This document shows, piece by piece, positions 8,980 through 17,764 of a stretch of 64,000 nt of DNA. A program made the translations under genes and the position numbers. The notes under the pieces are model-generated. The model had not been told where the DNA came from and did not search any database. It saw only the letters and a list, made by a program, of their open reading frames with translations. The stretch's first letter is position 1; each line of letters opens with the position of its first letter. Origin of the DNA: Haliea sp. (lineage in GTDB: Bacteria; Pseudomonadota; Gammaproteobacteria; Pseudomonadales; Halieaceae); NCBI GenBank assembly GCA_002692965.1, contig NZNC01000008.1, positions 1 to 64,000 on the forward strand. The letters are read 5' to 3'.

Positions 8980-9843
8980 ATGAGCCAGAGTTCCACGCGT
9001 TCCTACGTTCTGTCTTTCCAGTGCCCCGACCAGCTCGGCGTGGTGGCCCGCTATTCCAGCCTGTTCCTGGAGGCCGGCGCCTTCATCACCGAGATTTCCA
9101 ATTACAGTGACCCGGTCAGCAATACCTTCCACCTGCGCTGCGTGTTTGATGACCGCGCCATGAACATGGACTTTGAGGCCTTTGCCGCGCGCTTTGCCAC
9201 ACTGGCGGCCGACATGCAGATGCGCTACCAGTTGCGGCCAGTGGATCAGCGGCCGCGCCTGCTGCTGGCGGTCTCCCGCTACGACCACTGCCTGAATGCC
9301 CTGCTGAACAAGTGGCACTCCGGGGCGCTGCCGGCGGAGGTGGTGGGGGTAGTCAGCAACCACGAGGACTGCCGGGCCCTGACCGAGTGGTATCATCTGC
9401 CCTATTACCACCTCCCCGTGACGCCAGAGACCAAGCGCGACCAGGAGCAGCGGATGTTGGCGGTGATGGAGGAGCTCCAGGCCGATACCTTGATCCTCGC
9501 CCGCTACATGCAGATACTGTCCGACGAACTCTGCGGGCAGCTGCAGGGCCGGGCGATCAATATTCACCACTCCTTCCTTCCCGGCTTCAAGGGTGCGCGC
9601 CCCTACCACCAGGCCTACGAGCGCGGGGTCAAGGTGATTGGCGCCACGGCACACTATGTCACGTCCGATCTCGATGAGGGGCCGATCATCGCCCAGGAGG
9701 TGCGCGCCATTGATCACCAGGTGTCGGTGGAGCAGATGATCCACCTGGGCCACGACATCGAGGCCACGGCGCTGTCCCATGCAGTGCGGCTGCACTGCGA
9801 GGAGCGGGTCCAGCTCAACGGTCAGCGCACGATCATTCTGTAG
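8980..9843 (+). CDS. purU: Formyltetrahydrofolate deformylase
   Basis: Hydrolyses 10-formyl-THF to formate and THF, balancing one-carbon pools. 287 residues. The N-terminal ACT domain begins YVLSFQCPDQLGVVARYS; the formyltransferase-like catalytic domain has NIHHSFLPGFKGARPY with the catalytic His, and the Asp in the segment SDLDEGPIIAQE. ATG 8980 was chosen because the ACT fold starts a few residues later and AAGG precedes it. It stands between two unrelated units. Confidence 0.96.
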   Translation: MSQSSTRSYVLSFQCPDQLGVVARYSSLFLEAGAFITEISNYSDPVSNTFHLRCVFDDRAMNMDFEAFAARFATLAADMQMRYQLRPVDQRPRLLLAVSRYDHCLNALLNKWHSGALPAEVVGVVSNHEDCRALTEWYHLPYYHLPVTPETKRDQEQRMLAVMEELQADTLILARYMQILSDELCGQLQGRAINIHHSFLPGFKGARPYHQAYERGVKVIGATAHYVTSDLDEGPIIAQEVRAIDHQVSVEQMIHLGHDIEATALSHAVRLHCEERVQLNGQRTIIL

Positions 9844-9952
9844 CGCACCGCTTCCGGGGCGGGCGGCGTTTCATCCGTTTGGAGGGAGACAGCGCCCCCC
9901 AGCCCTCGGCACACTGTTCCCGATCAGATCCTTATAATTACCGGGAGACAGT

Positions 9953-11911
9953 ATGGTCCGCTACGAGAACTCCGCCCCCGAACCGATCACCGAGAGCCGG
10001 GATACCATCGCAGGCTATCTGCACGAACTGAATACCGCCGCCCTGATCATGTCCATCGTGCACATGACCGGGAGCACGCGCCTCCTGCAGGAGCTGCCGA
10101 CTCCACGCACCATCGATGTGGTGGCCGCCAACGCCGAGTCCGGCGAGGAAGTCCTGGAAGGTGGCTTTACCCGTGCCCAGGTGGACCGGGTCCACGAGGA
10201 AGCCCTGAAGGCGATCGAGGACTACCGCGAGCGCGGCTTTACCCTGCCGGAACTGGACAGCGCCCAGCTGGATACGCTCTACCGCTACATGTGCGGCAGG
10301 GACGTGGATGACGAGTACCTGGAGTTTATTCGCGAGGAGATTGCCCTGGACGGCGTGGACCGCCGCGGCCTGTCCTTCAGCGACCCGGAGCTGCGCCAGC
10401 GCGCCGCCGAGTTCCCGGTGGTGGTGATCGGCGCCGGCATGGGCGGCGTGCTGGCCGGCATCCGCCTGGGCGAGGCGGGCATTCCCTACACCGTCATCGA
10501 GAAAAACCCCGGCGTCGGGGGTACCTGGTACGAGAACCGCTACCCGGGCTGCCGGGTGGACGTGCCCGGCCACAGCTACAGTTATTCCTTCGCCCCCAAC
10601 CACGACTGGAGCAGCCACTTCCCCCTGGCCGACGAGATTCGCGCCTACTACGAGCACTGTGCGGAGCACTACGGGGTGATGCCCCACATCCGCTTCCGCA
10701 CCGAAGTGGTCGCGGCGGTCTTTGATGAAGAGCGCCAGCTCTGGCAGGTGGAGATCCAGGATGCCGAGGGCAAGCGAGAGACCCTGACCGCCGCGGCCGT
10801 GATCAGTGCCGTGGGCCAGCTCAACCGACCGAAATTTCCGGACATCCCCGGCCTGGACGGCTTCCAGGGCGAGGTGGTGCACTCCGGTGCCTGGCCGAAG
10901 GGACTGAGTCTCGATGGGCAGCGGGTGGCGGTCATCGGCTCCGGCGCCAGTGCCTTCCAGATCATTCCGGAAATGGCCAAGACCAGCTCGAAGCTGACCG
11001 TATTCCAGCGCTCTCCGGCCTGGATGTTCCCCAACCCCGGCTACCACACGCCGGTGGGAGAGGGGCAGAAGTGGGCCCTGCGCAAGTTGCCTTTCTACTC
11101 CAAGTGGTACCGCTTCTGGCTGTTCTATACCTCGGTGGAGGGGGTCTACGACAAGACCCTGATGGACCCGAGCTGGCAGCGCAGTGACTCGGTCAGTGCC
11201 GCCAACGACGAGATGCGCCAGGCCCTGACCGCCTGGATCGAGAGCCAGGTGCAGGACCCGGCGCTGCTGAAGAAGGTGCTGCCGACCTATCCGCCCTTCG
11301 GCAAGCGCATTCTGCAGGACAACGGCACCTACCTGGAGGCCCTGCAGAAAGACAACGTGGAACTGGTAACGGAAGGCATCGTGTCGATCGAACCGAATGC
11401 TGTGCGGACGGCTGACGGGCGCCTGCACGAAGTCGATGCCATTGTCTGTGCCACCGGTTTCCACGCCGACCGCTTCCTGTTCCCGATGAAGATTGTCGGC
11501 CGGGGGGGTGTGGAACTCAGTGACCAGTGGGGCGAGACCAACGGCCGCGCCTACCTGGGCATTACCGTCCCCAATTTCCCCAACCTGTTCTGCATCTACG
11601 GCCCCAACACCAACCTGGTGGTGGCGGGCAGCATTGCCCACAACTGCGAATCCCAGGTGACCTACATACTGCGCTGCATCGAGCTGTTGCTGCGCGAGGG
11701 ACAGCATACCGTGGAGTGCCGGCAGGAAATTCACGACGCCTACAACGAGCGGGTTGACGCGGTGAATGCCGGCACCGCCTGGGGTGCCCCGCAGGTCGAG
11801 AACTGGTACAAGAACGATGCCGGACGGGTCACCGCGAACCTGCCGTTCCGCATTATTGACTACTGGAAGATGACGCATCGCCTGCACCCGGAGGATTACG
11901 TCGTTCGTTGA
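9953..11911 (+). CDS. Flavin-binding Baeyer-Villiger monooxygenase
   Basis: Class B flavoprotein monooxygenase of 652 residues, predicted to insert oxygen next to a ketone using NADPH and O2. The FAD Rossmann motif GAGMGGVLAG is near residue 162, followed by GGTWYENRYPGCRVD. The Baeyer-Villiger fingerprint FQGEVVHSGAWP is intact, and a second nucleotide motif GSGASAFQ follows. About 135 residues precede the FAD domain, an extension seen in a subset of these enzymes. GGGAG lies before the ATG. The luciferase-like gene follows after 86 bp in the same direction. The substrate is unknown. Confidence 0.93.
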   Translation: MVRYENSAPEPITESRDTIAGYLHELNTAALIMSIVHMTGSTRLLQELPTPRTIDVVAANAESGEEVLEGGFTRAQVDRVHEEALKAIEDYRERGFTLPELDSAQLDTLYRYMCGRDVDDEYLEFIREEIALDGVDRRGLSFSDPELRQRAAEFPVVVIGAGMGGVLAGIRLGEAGIPYTVIEKNPGVGGTWYENRYPGCRVDVPGHSYSYSFAPNHDWSSHFPLADEIRAYYEHCAEHYGVMPHIRFRTEVVAAVFDEERQLWQVEIQDAEGKRETLTAAAVISAVGQLNRPKFPDIPGLDGFQGEVVHSGAWPKGLSLDGQRVAVIGSGASAFQIIPEMAKTSSKLTVFQRSPAWMFPNPGYHTPVGEGQKWALRKLPFYSKWYRFWLFYTSVEGVYDKTLMDPSWQRSDSVSAANDEMRQALTAWIESQVQDPALLKKVLPTYPPFGKRILQDNGTYLEALQKDNVELVTEGIVSIEPNAVRTADGRLHEVDAIVCATGFHADRFLFPMKIVGRGGVELSDQWGETNGRAYLGITVPNFPNLFCIYGPNTNLVVAGSIAHNCESQVTYILRCIELLLREGQHTVECRQEIHDAYNERVDAVNAGTAWGAPQVENWYKNDAGRVTANLPFRIIDYWKMTHRLHPEDYVVR

Positions 11912-11997
11912 CGTTTATTCATACCAACGGGTTTGCGCGGCGCCAGCCGGCGTGGTTATGCTCCTTCGACTGACTTGACCAGACGCGGGAGACCTGC

Positions 11998-12858
11998 ATG
12001 CACATCGGCTTTAGCTTCATGAACACCCCCCTGGACCCCGACCCCCGGGAGCTGGCAACGGCGCTCGAGGATCGGGGCTTCGAGTCCCTGTGGACCGGGG
12101 AGCACAGCCATATCCCGCGTTGCCGCACCTCGCCCTATCCGGCGGGGGGCGAGCTGCCCGAGCCCTACAAGCAGATGGGCGACCCCTATGTGACCCTGAT
12201 GGCGGCGGCCGCCGTCACCACGAGGTTGAAGCTCGGGACCGGGATTGCACTGCTGATGGAGCGTGAGCTGTTTTCCCAGGCCAAGACGATCGCCTCCCTG
12301 GACCGTCTCAGCGGCGGACGCCTGATGATTGGCACAGGGGTAGGCTGGAACGAGGAGGAATTTACCAACACCACCCACCAGCCCTGGAAAAAGCGCTACG
12401 GCGTGATGCGTGAGACGGTGGCGGCCAGCCGCGCCCTGTGGCGCGACGAGGCGCCGGAGTACCATGGCGAGTACATCAATTTTGACCCGGTCTGGTTTGC
12501 CCCCAAGCCGGCCCAGGTCGAGGGTCCGCCGGTGATCTTCGGTGCCATGGGGCCCCTGGGTGTCAGGCACGCCGCCGAGTGGGCGGATGGCTGGATGCCG
12601 GTGGATGTGGCCATGGGCGATGTCGCCGAGGGTATCCGTGGTTTCCGCGAGCAGGTGGCGGGCAACGGGCGCGACCCGGACCGGGTGCCGATTACCCTGC
12701 AGACGCTGATGACCCCGGACCTCGATACGCTCAAGCGTTACCGTGACCTGGGTGTGGAGCGTATCGTGGTCGGCGTTGCCCTCGACATGTGGGACCAGCC
12801 GGAGAAGATCATGCCGATGGTTGACGAATTCGGCGAGCTTATCCAGAAGCTGGGCTGA
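11998..12858 (+). CDS. Luciferase-like (LLM) flavin/F420-type oxidoreductase
   Basis: 286 residues forming a single TIM-barrel luciferase-like domain (MHIGFSF at the start, then SLWTGEHSHIP, LKLGTGIALL, SGGRLMIGTGVGWNEEEF). These motifs place it with LLM proteins annotated as F420-dependent. Whether it uses F420 or FMN cannot be read here. It probably shares an operon with the monooxygenase upstream. Its 3' end overlaps the opposing FAD oxidase gene by 20 bp. Confidence 0.9.
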   Translation: MHIGFSFMNTPLDPDPRELATALEDRGFESLWTGEHSHIPRCRTSPYPAGGELPEPYKQMGDPYVTLMAAAAVTTRLKLGTGIALLMERELFSQAKTIASLDRLSGGRLMIGTGVGWNEEEFTNTTHQPWKKRYGVMRETVAASRALWRDEAPEYHGEYINFDPVWFAPKPAQVEGPPVIFGAMGPLGVRHAAEWADGWMPVDVAMGDVAEGIRGFREQVAGNGRDPDRVPITLQTLMTPDLDTLKRYRDLGVERIVVGVALDMWDQPEKIMPMVDEFGELIQKLG

Positions 12859-14245
12859 AGATCTTGCCGGGGTTCAGGATCCCCGCGGGATCCAGGGCCC
12901 CCTTCAGGCTGCGCATCACGGTGATTTCCGCGTCCGAGCGGCTGACCGGCAGCCAGGGCTTTTTCTCCAGGCCGATGCCGTGCTCGGCGGAAACCGAACC
13001 CTGGAAAGCTGCCAGCGGTCGGTAGACCGCGGCTTCCACCAGCGGCCGTGCGGTGTTGAAGTCGGCGTTCGCGACCTGCACTGCGACGTGCAGGTTGCCG
13101 TCCCCCAGGTGGCCGAAGATCCAAAGGTGGTGTGAAGCGAGCACGCTGTCCAGTTCTGTAGCGAGGCCGCGGGTGTAGGCTTCCATCTCATCGATCGGCA
13201 GGGACACGTCAAAAATCATGGTTGCCCCGCCGTTCAGGGTCTGGGCGACGTCATCGCGCAGTGACCAGAAATCGCGACAGTCGGCTTCGGAATGTGCCAC
13301 GGCGGCGTCGCTGATCAAGCCCGCCGCTAGCGCGTCTTCCAGCGCCGTCTGAAAGCGCTCGCGGTCGTGCTCCGGGTCCGCGCCCTGGCTTTCCAGCAGC
13401 ACATGGAACGGATAGTCCCCGGAAAGCGGCGGACGGCCGCGTGCCGGTGGCGTGGTCACCAGCCGATAGAAATCCCGCCACATGACCTCGAAGGCCGAGA
13501 GGCTGCCGCCCAGGGCCTGGTCCATGTGCCGCAGCAGGCGTTTCACCGCGGCAAAGTCGGCCACACCGACCAGGGCCATGGCGTGGCTGCGTGGCTGCTC
13601 CCAGAGGCGCAGGCAGAGGCGGGTGATGACGCCCAGTGTTCCCTCGGACCCGATGAACAGCTGTTTCAAATCGTAGCCGGTATTGTTCTTGATCAGGGGG
13701 CTGAGGCTGGACAGGACGGTGCCGTCGGCAAGCACCACCTCCAGGCCCAGCACCATGTTGCGCAGCATGCCGTAGCGAATCACCCGGTTGCCGCCCGCAT
13801 TGGTGGCGGCGCAGCCCCCGAGCGTGGCGGTGCCGCGGGCTCCGAGGTCCAGGGGAAATTGCAGGCCGTGGGCCTCCACCGCTTCCTGCAGGGCCTGCAC
13901 GGTCACGCCGGCCTGTACGGTGGCCGCGCGCTGGGCGGGCGCAATCGACTCTATCTGTCGCAGTCTTTCCAGCGACAGGATCACCTGCTCCGGAGACGCG
14001 TCGGCGCCGTGTACCAGCCCGGTCAGGCCGCCCTGGGGCACCACGCTGACGCCATGTTGCCGGCACCAGGCCAGTACGTCGCTGACTTCCTGTGTACTGC
14101 CGGGGCGCACCAGGGCCGCGGCCTGCAGGGTATCGGCCCGCCAGATGCCGGCCGGTCGCGTGGACAGTTCGTCGGGACCGAGCAGGTGGTCGCGACCCAC
14201 CAGCGCCGCCAGCTCCTGGCGCAACTGATCGCCACCGATGCTCAC
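12839..14245 (-). CDS. FAD-linked oxidase (GlcD / D-2-hydroxyacid dehydrogenase type)
   Basis: 468 residues with an N-terminal FAD_binding_4 domain (VVPQGGLTGLVHG, then LGGCAATNAGGN and IGSEGTLGVITRL) and a C-terminal FAD-oxidase domain with HLGDGNLHVAV and SAEHGIGLEK. Family members oxidise D-lactate, glycolate or D-2-hydroxyglutarate; the substrate here is undetermined. Start GTG 14245 was chosen because it overlaps the stop of the upstream amidohydrolase by GTGA and the conserved region begins soon after. The two genes form a coupled pair. Confidence 0.9.
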   Translation of the reverse strand: MSIGGDQLRQELAALVGRDHLLGPDELSTRPAGIWRADTLQAAALVRPGSTQEVSDVLAWCRQHGVSVVPQGGLTGLVHGADASPEQVILSLERLRQIESIAPAQRAATVQAGVTVQALQEAVEAHGLQFPLDLGARGTATLGGCAATNAGGNRVIRYGMLRNMVLGLEVVLADGTVLSSLSPLIKNNTGYDLKQLFIGSEGTLGVITRLCLRLWEQPRSHAMALVGVADFAAVKRLLRHMDQALGGSLSAFEVMWRDFYRLVTTPPARGRPPLSGDYPFHVLLESQGADPEHDRERFQTALEDALAAGLISDAAVAHSEADCRDFWSLRDDVAQTLNGGATMIFDVSLPIDEMEAYTRGLATELDSVLASHHLWIFGHLGDGNLHVAVQVANADFNTARPLVEAAVYRPLAAFQGSVSAEHGIGLEKKPWLPVSRSDAEITVMRSLKGALDPAGILNPGKIFSPASG

Positions 14246-15534
14246 GGCGAGGGCGCCGCTTCGGCATAGTCGAGGGCAAAGCCCACCAGGGCCCTGACGC
14301 CGGTCAGCAGGGCACTCTCGTCGACCGTGAAGTAGGGCGAGTGGTTGGAGGGGCGTTCTGCCCGTGGCACGGTCGGGTCGCCCACACCGAGCATGATAAA
14401 CAGACCGGGGATGTGCTCCTGGTAGTAGGCGAAGTCTTCCGCCGCGGTAATCAGGTTCCCCTCGGCCAGCGTGCCCCGGGACGCCCATTCCAGGGTGGGG
14501 CGCATGCGCTGGAGCAGGGCCGGGTCGTTGCCGGTGATCGGTGCGGCCTGGGTGATGCTGACCTCGGCTGTGGCATTGTTGGCTGCGGCAATGCCTTCGA
14601 CGGTGGCCACGAGCCGCTGGTGCAGGCGCTCCCGTTCGCCGGCATCAAAGGTGCGGATGGTGCCCAGCAATCGCGCCTGGTCCGGGATGATATTGCCGCG
14701 CACCCCGCCCTGGAAACTGCCCACGGTAATTACCGCGGGCCCGCGGGTAATGTCCAGGTGACGCCCCGGGATACCCTGCAGGGCGGTCACAATCTGTGCA
14801 GCGGCGTAGACCGGGTCCACACCGAGCCAGGGCGATGAACCGTGGGTCTGCCTGCCCGTGACCGTGATATCCAGAGTGTCGGCGGCGGCCATGAAGCTGC
14901 CACTGCGATAGACCAGGCTGCCACTGTCCTCGGGCCAGACATGCAGGCCGAGGATGGCTTCGGGGGCGTCAGGGCCGGTGAGCAAGCCCTCCTCGACCAT
15001 CATCGGTGCCCCGCCATCCTCGCCCGGCGGTGGGCCCTCTTCGGCGGGCTGGAACACGAACTTGACGGTGCCGGCGAGCTGCTTGCGGTGTTGGGCCAGC
15101 ACCTCGGCAGCGCCCATCAGCATGGCGACATGGGCATCGTGGCCGCAGGCGTGCATGACCGGGACCTCGCGGCCCATGTACTCGCCCCGGGCCTCAGAGG
15201 CAAAGGGCAGGCCGGTCATTTCCTTGACCGGCAGAGCGTCCATGTCCGCGCGCAGGGCAATCACCGGGCCGGGCTTCGCGCCGCGCAGGGTGCCGACGAC
15301 GCCGGTGTGAGCGATGCCGGTTTCCACCTTGTCGAAGTCGAGTCGACGCAGGTGTTCCGCCACCAGGGCCGCGGTACGCTCCTCGCGGTTGGACAGCTCG
15401 GGATGGCGATGGATATCCCTCCGCCAGTCAATGACCTGTTGCTCGATTTCGCCGATGCTGCGCTCGATACGCTGGTCGGGTGTCGCTACTGCCAGGGCCG
15501 GGAACAGCGCCAGCAGTGCCAGGATTATTTTCAT
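14242..15534 (-). CDS. Exported M20-family amidohydrolase
   Basis: 430-residue metallopeptidase of the M20D/HipO type (N-acyl amino acid or hippurate-like hydrolysis). A signal peptide covers about residues 1-18 (MKIILALLALFPALAVA), placing the enzyme in the periplasm. Metal and catalytic motifs are visible: RADMDALP, HACGHDAHVAMLMGAAE and FQPAEEGP. ATG 15534 was preferred to upstream starts because it begins the signal peptide and follows GGAG. It is coupled to the FAD oxidase, so the two may act on one pathway, but the substrate is unknown. Confidence 0.93.
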   Translation of the reverse strand: MKIILALLALFPALAVATPDQRIERSIGEIEQQVIDWRRDIHRHPELSNREERTAALVAEHLRRLDFDKVETGIAHTGVVGTLRGAKPGPVIALRADMDALPVKEMTGLPFASEARGEYMGREVPVMHACGHDAHVAMLMGAAEVLAQHRKQLAGTVKFVFQPAEEGPPPGEDGGAPMMVEEGLLTGPDAPEAILGLHVWPEDSGSLVYRSGSFMAAADTLDITVTGRQTHGSSPWLGVDPVYAAAQIVTALQGIPGRHLDITRGPAVITVGSFQGGVRGNIIPDQARLLGTIRTFDAGERERLHQRLVATVEGIAAANNATAEVSITQAAPITGNDPALLQRMRPTLEWASRGTLAEGNLITAAEDFAYYQEHIPGLFIMLGVGDPTVPRAERPSNHSPYFTVDESALLTGVRALVGFALDYAEAAPSP

Positions 15535-15635
15535 GGTGTGTCTCCAGGCGTTTTCCCGGAGTGTAGCTCGCCTGTGGCGCGGGATACAGGCGCAGGACGC
15601 CACGAGACTGAGCGGCCCGCGAATCCCGTGGCCGC

Positions 15636-16079
15636 TCAGTCGCATTCGGAGAGCGGTACGCGCACTCTGCGTTCACTGCCATCGGCGAAGCGCTCCACGC
15701 GATGGCAACCGATAATTTCGTAGCGACGGTCGCGGTACTCGCGTTCCCGGTAGTCGTGACGCTCGTCGCAGCGGACCCCATCGTGGCTGTGACTCAGGCT
15801 GTAGGTAATCGCGGATCCGATCAGTGCTGCACCCAGGTAAGCGGAATAGTCGGGGCGCTCGTAGCGATGGATGTGGATGTTCGGGCGATCGGGTTTCCAG
15901 CTGCGGTAGCGGTAGCCCGGATGGCGGCCGTGTTTCCAGTGTTTTTCCCAGTGCTTGTCGCGGTGCTTGCCCCAGTGCCGGTCGCCGCGATCGGCCATGG
16001 CCGGAGCGGCTGCCAGCGATACCAGCAGTGCCAACAGGCTGCCACCAACAATACCTCGCTTTTTGATTGACGCTTTCAT
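15636..16079 (-). CDS. Small exported His/Arg/Tyr-rich protein, unknown function
   Basis: 147 residues. A signal peptide ends near AMA (about residue 30). The mature part begins with a run rich in His, Lys and Trp (HWGKHRDKHWEKHWKHGRH), which could bind metal, then a short hydrophobic stretch AALIGSAITYSL and two Cys near the end. ATG 16079 with GGGAGG 7 bp upstream; GTG 16082 is less likely. It is divergent from the glycine-zipper gene and shares a symmetric operator with it, tying it to the two-component system downstream. I do not recognise a family with certainty. Confidence 0.75.
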   Translation of the reverse strand: MKASIKKRGIVGGSLLALLVSLAAAPAMADRGDRHWGKHRDKHWEKHWKHGRHPGYRYRSWKPDRPNIHIHRYERPDYSAYLGAALIGSAITYSLSHSHDGVRCDERHDYREREYRDRRYEIIGCHRVERFADGSERRVRVPLSECD

Positions 16080-16125
16080 CACGGCACCTCCCGTCAGTTG
16101 TCACCGAGTCAGATTACGCCGTCGC

Positions 16126-16187
16126 GCCTGAACGGCGCCTGAACAGCCGCGTAAAGTCTTTACAGGACGTTCAGGCACCGTTCAGGC
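16126..16187. promoter_or_regulatory. Symmetric double direct-repeat operator between divergent genes
   Basis: On the right arm GTTCAGGC occurs at 16169-16176 and 16180-16187 (11-bp period). On the left arm its complement GCCTGAAC occurs at 16126-16133 and 16137-16144, also 11 bp apart. The palindrome GTAAAG-T-CTTTAC (16151-16163) sits at the centre. Tandem repeats on an 11-bp period are how OmpR-family regulators bind as dimers. Each divergent gene therefore has its own pair of half-sites, probably for the regulator encoded at 17069. Confidence 0.65.
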
Positions 16188-16234
16188 AGCGCGGGTTAGG
16201 CTCTGGATGTCTCAGTCGACAGAGGGCAGATCTC

Positions 16235-16756
16235 ATGGATAGATTCAGCTTTGCAGCGGCGCTGATGGCGATCCTTCTGGTTCCGGCGGCCAATGCGGAT
16301 CGCCGTTCCCTGGTCGTGGACGCACCGGTAGTGAGTGTGCAGCCAATCGTGCGTACCGTCGCCGAGCGCATTCCCCACGAGGTGTGCCGGCGGGAGCGGG
16401 TGCGCGTGGTCGAGCGCGGCCGGGTGGGCTCGGCTACGCCGGGGCTTGTCGGTGCGGTGGTCGGCGGTACAGTGGCAGGCGTGCTGGGGAGAAACAGCCG
16501 CCATCAGCCGGTGATTGCCGGTGCCGGTGCGCTCCTGGGGGCTTCCATCGGCCATGACCGGGCGCAGCGGCGGGCCAGCCAGAGTTATTATGTCAACGAG
16601 GACGTCTGCGAGGTCGAGTACGAGCGCCGAGAACGCGAGGAGGTTAGCGGCTATCGCGTCAGCTACCGTTACAACGGTACTATCCTGCATACCCGCAGTG
16701 ATCATTACCCGGGCGACACCATCCCCGTGCGCGTCGAGGTGAGTCCCCTGCGGTAA
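16235..16756 (+). CDS. Exported glycine-zipper 2TM-domain protein
   Basis: 173 residues. A signal peptide (MDRFSFAAALMAILLVPAANA) is followed by a Cys-containing segment, then a glycine zipper of the 17-kDa-antigen/SlyB type (GLVGAVVGGTVAGVLG, then VIAGAGALLGASIGHD) and a charged C-terminal domain with YRYNGTILHTR. No lipobox Cys is seen at the cleavage site. Such proteins sit in the outer envelope. ATG 16235 was chosen because it starts the signal peptide. It is the first gene of the unit running through the two-component system. Confidence 0.85.
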   Translation: MDRFSFAAALMAILLVPAANADRRSLVVDAPVVSVQPIVRTVAERIPHEVCRRERVRVVERGRVGSATPGLVGAVVGGTVAGVLGRNSRHQPVIAGAGALLGASIGHDRAQRRASQSYYVNEDVCEVEYERREREEVSGYRVSYRYNGTILHTRSDHYPGDTIPVRVEVSPLR

Positions 16757-16784
16757 TGGCGACAGGCATGACCCGGAGATCGCA

Positions 16785-17066
16785 ATGCGACGACGTACAC
16801 TGGTGGCGGCCCTGTTGCTGCTCCCCCTGGGCCACGCGCTGCTGGCGTCGCCCGCCACGGCACAGCGGCCCGCCGACGACGGACGCGGCAAGCCCGCGGA
16901 AAATCGCGCGCGCAGCGCGAAAAAGTTGTCTGCCCGTGAGGCCGCCGCCCGCGCCCGCGCCCGCCACGGCGGTGAAGTGCTCAACGTCACGCGCGGGGGC
17001 CAGGGCTATCGTGTCCGTCTCCTGATGGACAATGGCCGGGTCATCACCGTCAGCATAGAGGACTAA
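16785..17066 (+). CDS. Small exported PepSY-domain protein
   Basis: 93 residues: signal peptide to about residue 26 (SPATAQ), a basic linker, and a PepSY-like half-domain (SAREAAARARARHGGEVL, GYRVRLLMDNGRVITVSI). PepSY proteins are frequent partners of OmpR-type two-component systems and may modulate periplasmic signals. It ends 2 bp before the response regulator start, so co-transcription is near certain. Confidence 0.85.
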   Translation: MRRRTLVAALLLLPLGHALLASPATAQRPADDGRGKPAENRARSAKKLSAREAAARARARHGGEVLNVTRGGQGYRVRLLMDNGRVITVSIED

Positions 17067-17068
17067 GC

Positions 17069-17764
17069 ATGCGCATGTTGCTGGTTGAGGACGACGCGCG
17101 CCTGCGTGCAGCGGTGGCCGCGTATTTTCGCCAGCAGGCCTGGGTGGTGGACGAGGTGGCGGACGGGCGCGAGGCCGACTACGTCGCCCGGGAGTTCGCC
17201 TGTGACGTGGCGCTGGTTGATCTCGGCCTGCCGGATGTTTCGGGTATCGAGCTCATCCGCAACTGGCGCGCCGGGGGGCTCGACCTGCCGGTGTTGATCC
17301 TGACCGCGCGCTCGGACTGGCAGGACAAGGTGCGGGGTCTGGAGGCGGGAGCGGATGACTATGTCACCAAACCCTTCCATCTGGCGGAAGTCGACGCCCG
17401 GGTCGGTGCCCTGCTGCGCCGCGCCGCGGGCCATAGCTCCCCGGTGGTGGATTACGGCGCCTTCTGCATCGACTTCAGTGGCCGGCGGGTACTGCGCGAG
17501 GGTCGCGAGCTGGAGCTGACCACCTACGAATTCAATACCCTGTCCTATCTCGTCCACCGGGCGGGCTGTGTGGTCTCCCGTGGAGAGTTGACCGAGCACC
17601 TCTACGAGCAGGATCACGACCGCGACAGCAATGTGATCGAGGTCTTTGTCGGGCGCCTGCGGCGCAAGCTGGACCCAGACCAGGCCTGGCGGCCGATCCA
17701 GACCGTGCGGGGAGCGGGCTACCGTTTTGCCCTCGAACCCCGCCGCGGGAAGGCGGGCTCATGA
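17069..17764 (+). CDS. OmpR/PhoP-family response regulator
   Basis: 231 residues. The receiver domain has the acidic pocket VEDD (6-9), phospho-acceptor D51 in LVDLGLPDVSG, and the conserved Lys in VTKPFH. The C-terminal winged helix contains the usual TTYEFNTLSYL and RGAGYRF. It overlaps the kinase start by ATGA. The double direct-repeat operator upstream of the unit is the obvious candidate target, implying autoregulation. Confidence 0.95.
   Translation: MRMLLVEDDARLRAAVAAYFRQQAWVVDEVADGREADYVAREFACDVALVDLGLPDVSGIELIRNWRAGGLDLPVLILTARSDWQDKVRGLEAGADDYVTKPFHLAEVDARVGALLRRAAGHSSPVVDYGAFCIDFSGRRVLREGRELELTTYEFNTLSYLVHRAGCVVSRGELTEHLYEQDHDRDSNVIEVFVGRLRRKLDPDQAWRPIQTVRGAGYRFALEPRRGKAGS

Noticed and set aside
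9933-9938. TATAAT before the monooxygenase gene
   Set aside because: It would place the transcript start at the ribosome-binding site, and no -35 is found at a suitable distance.
9938-11887. 649-codon open frame on the minus strand
   Set aside because: Shadow of the Baeyer-Villiger monooxygenase; GC-rich codon use keeps the opposite frame open.
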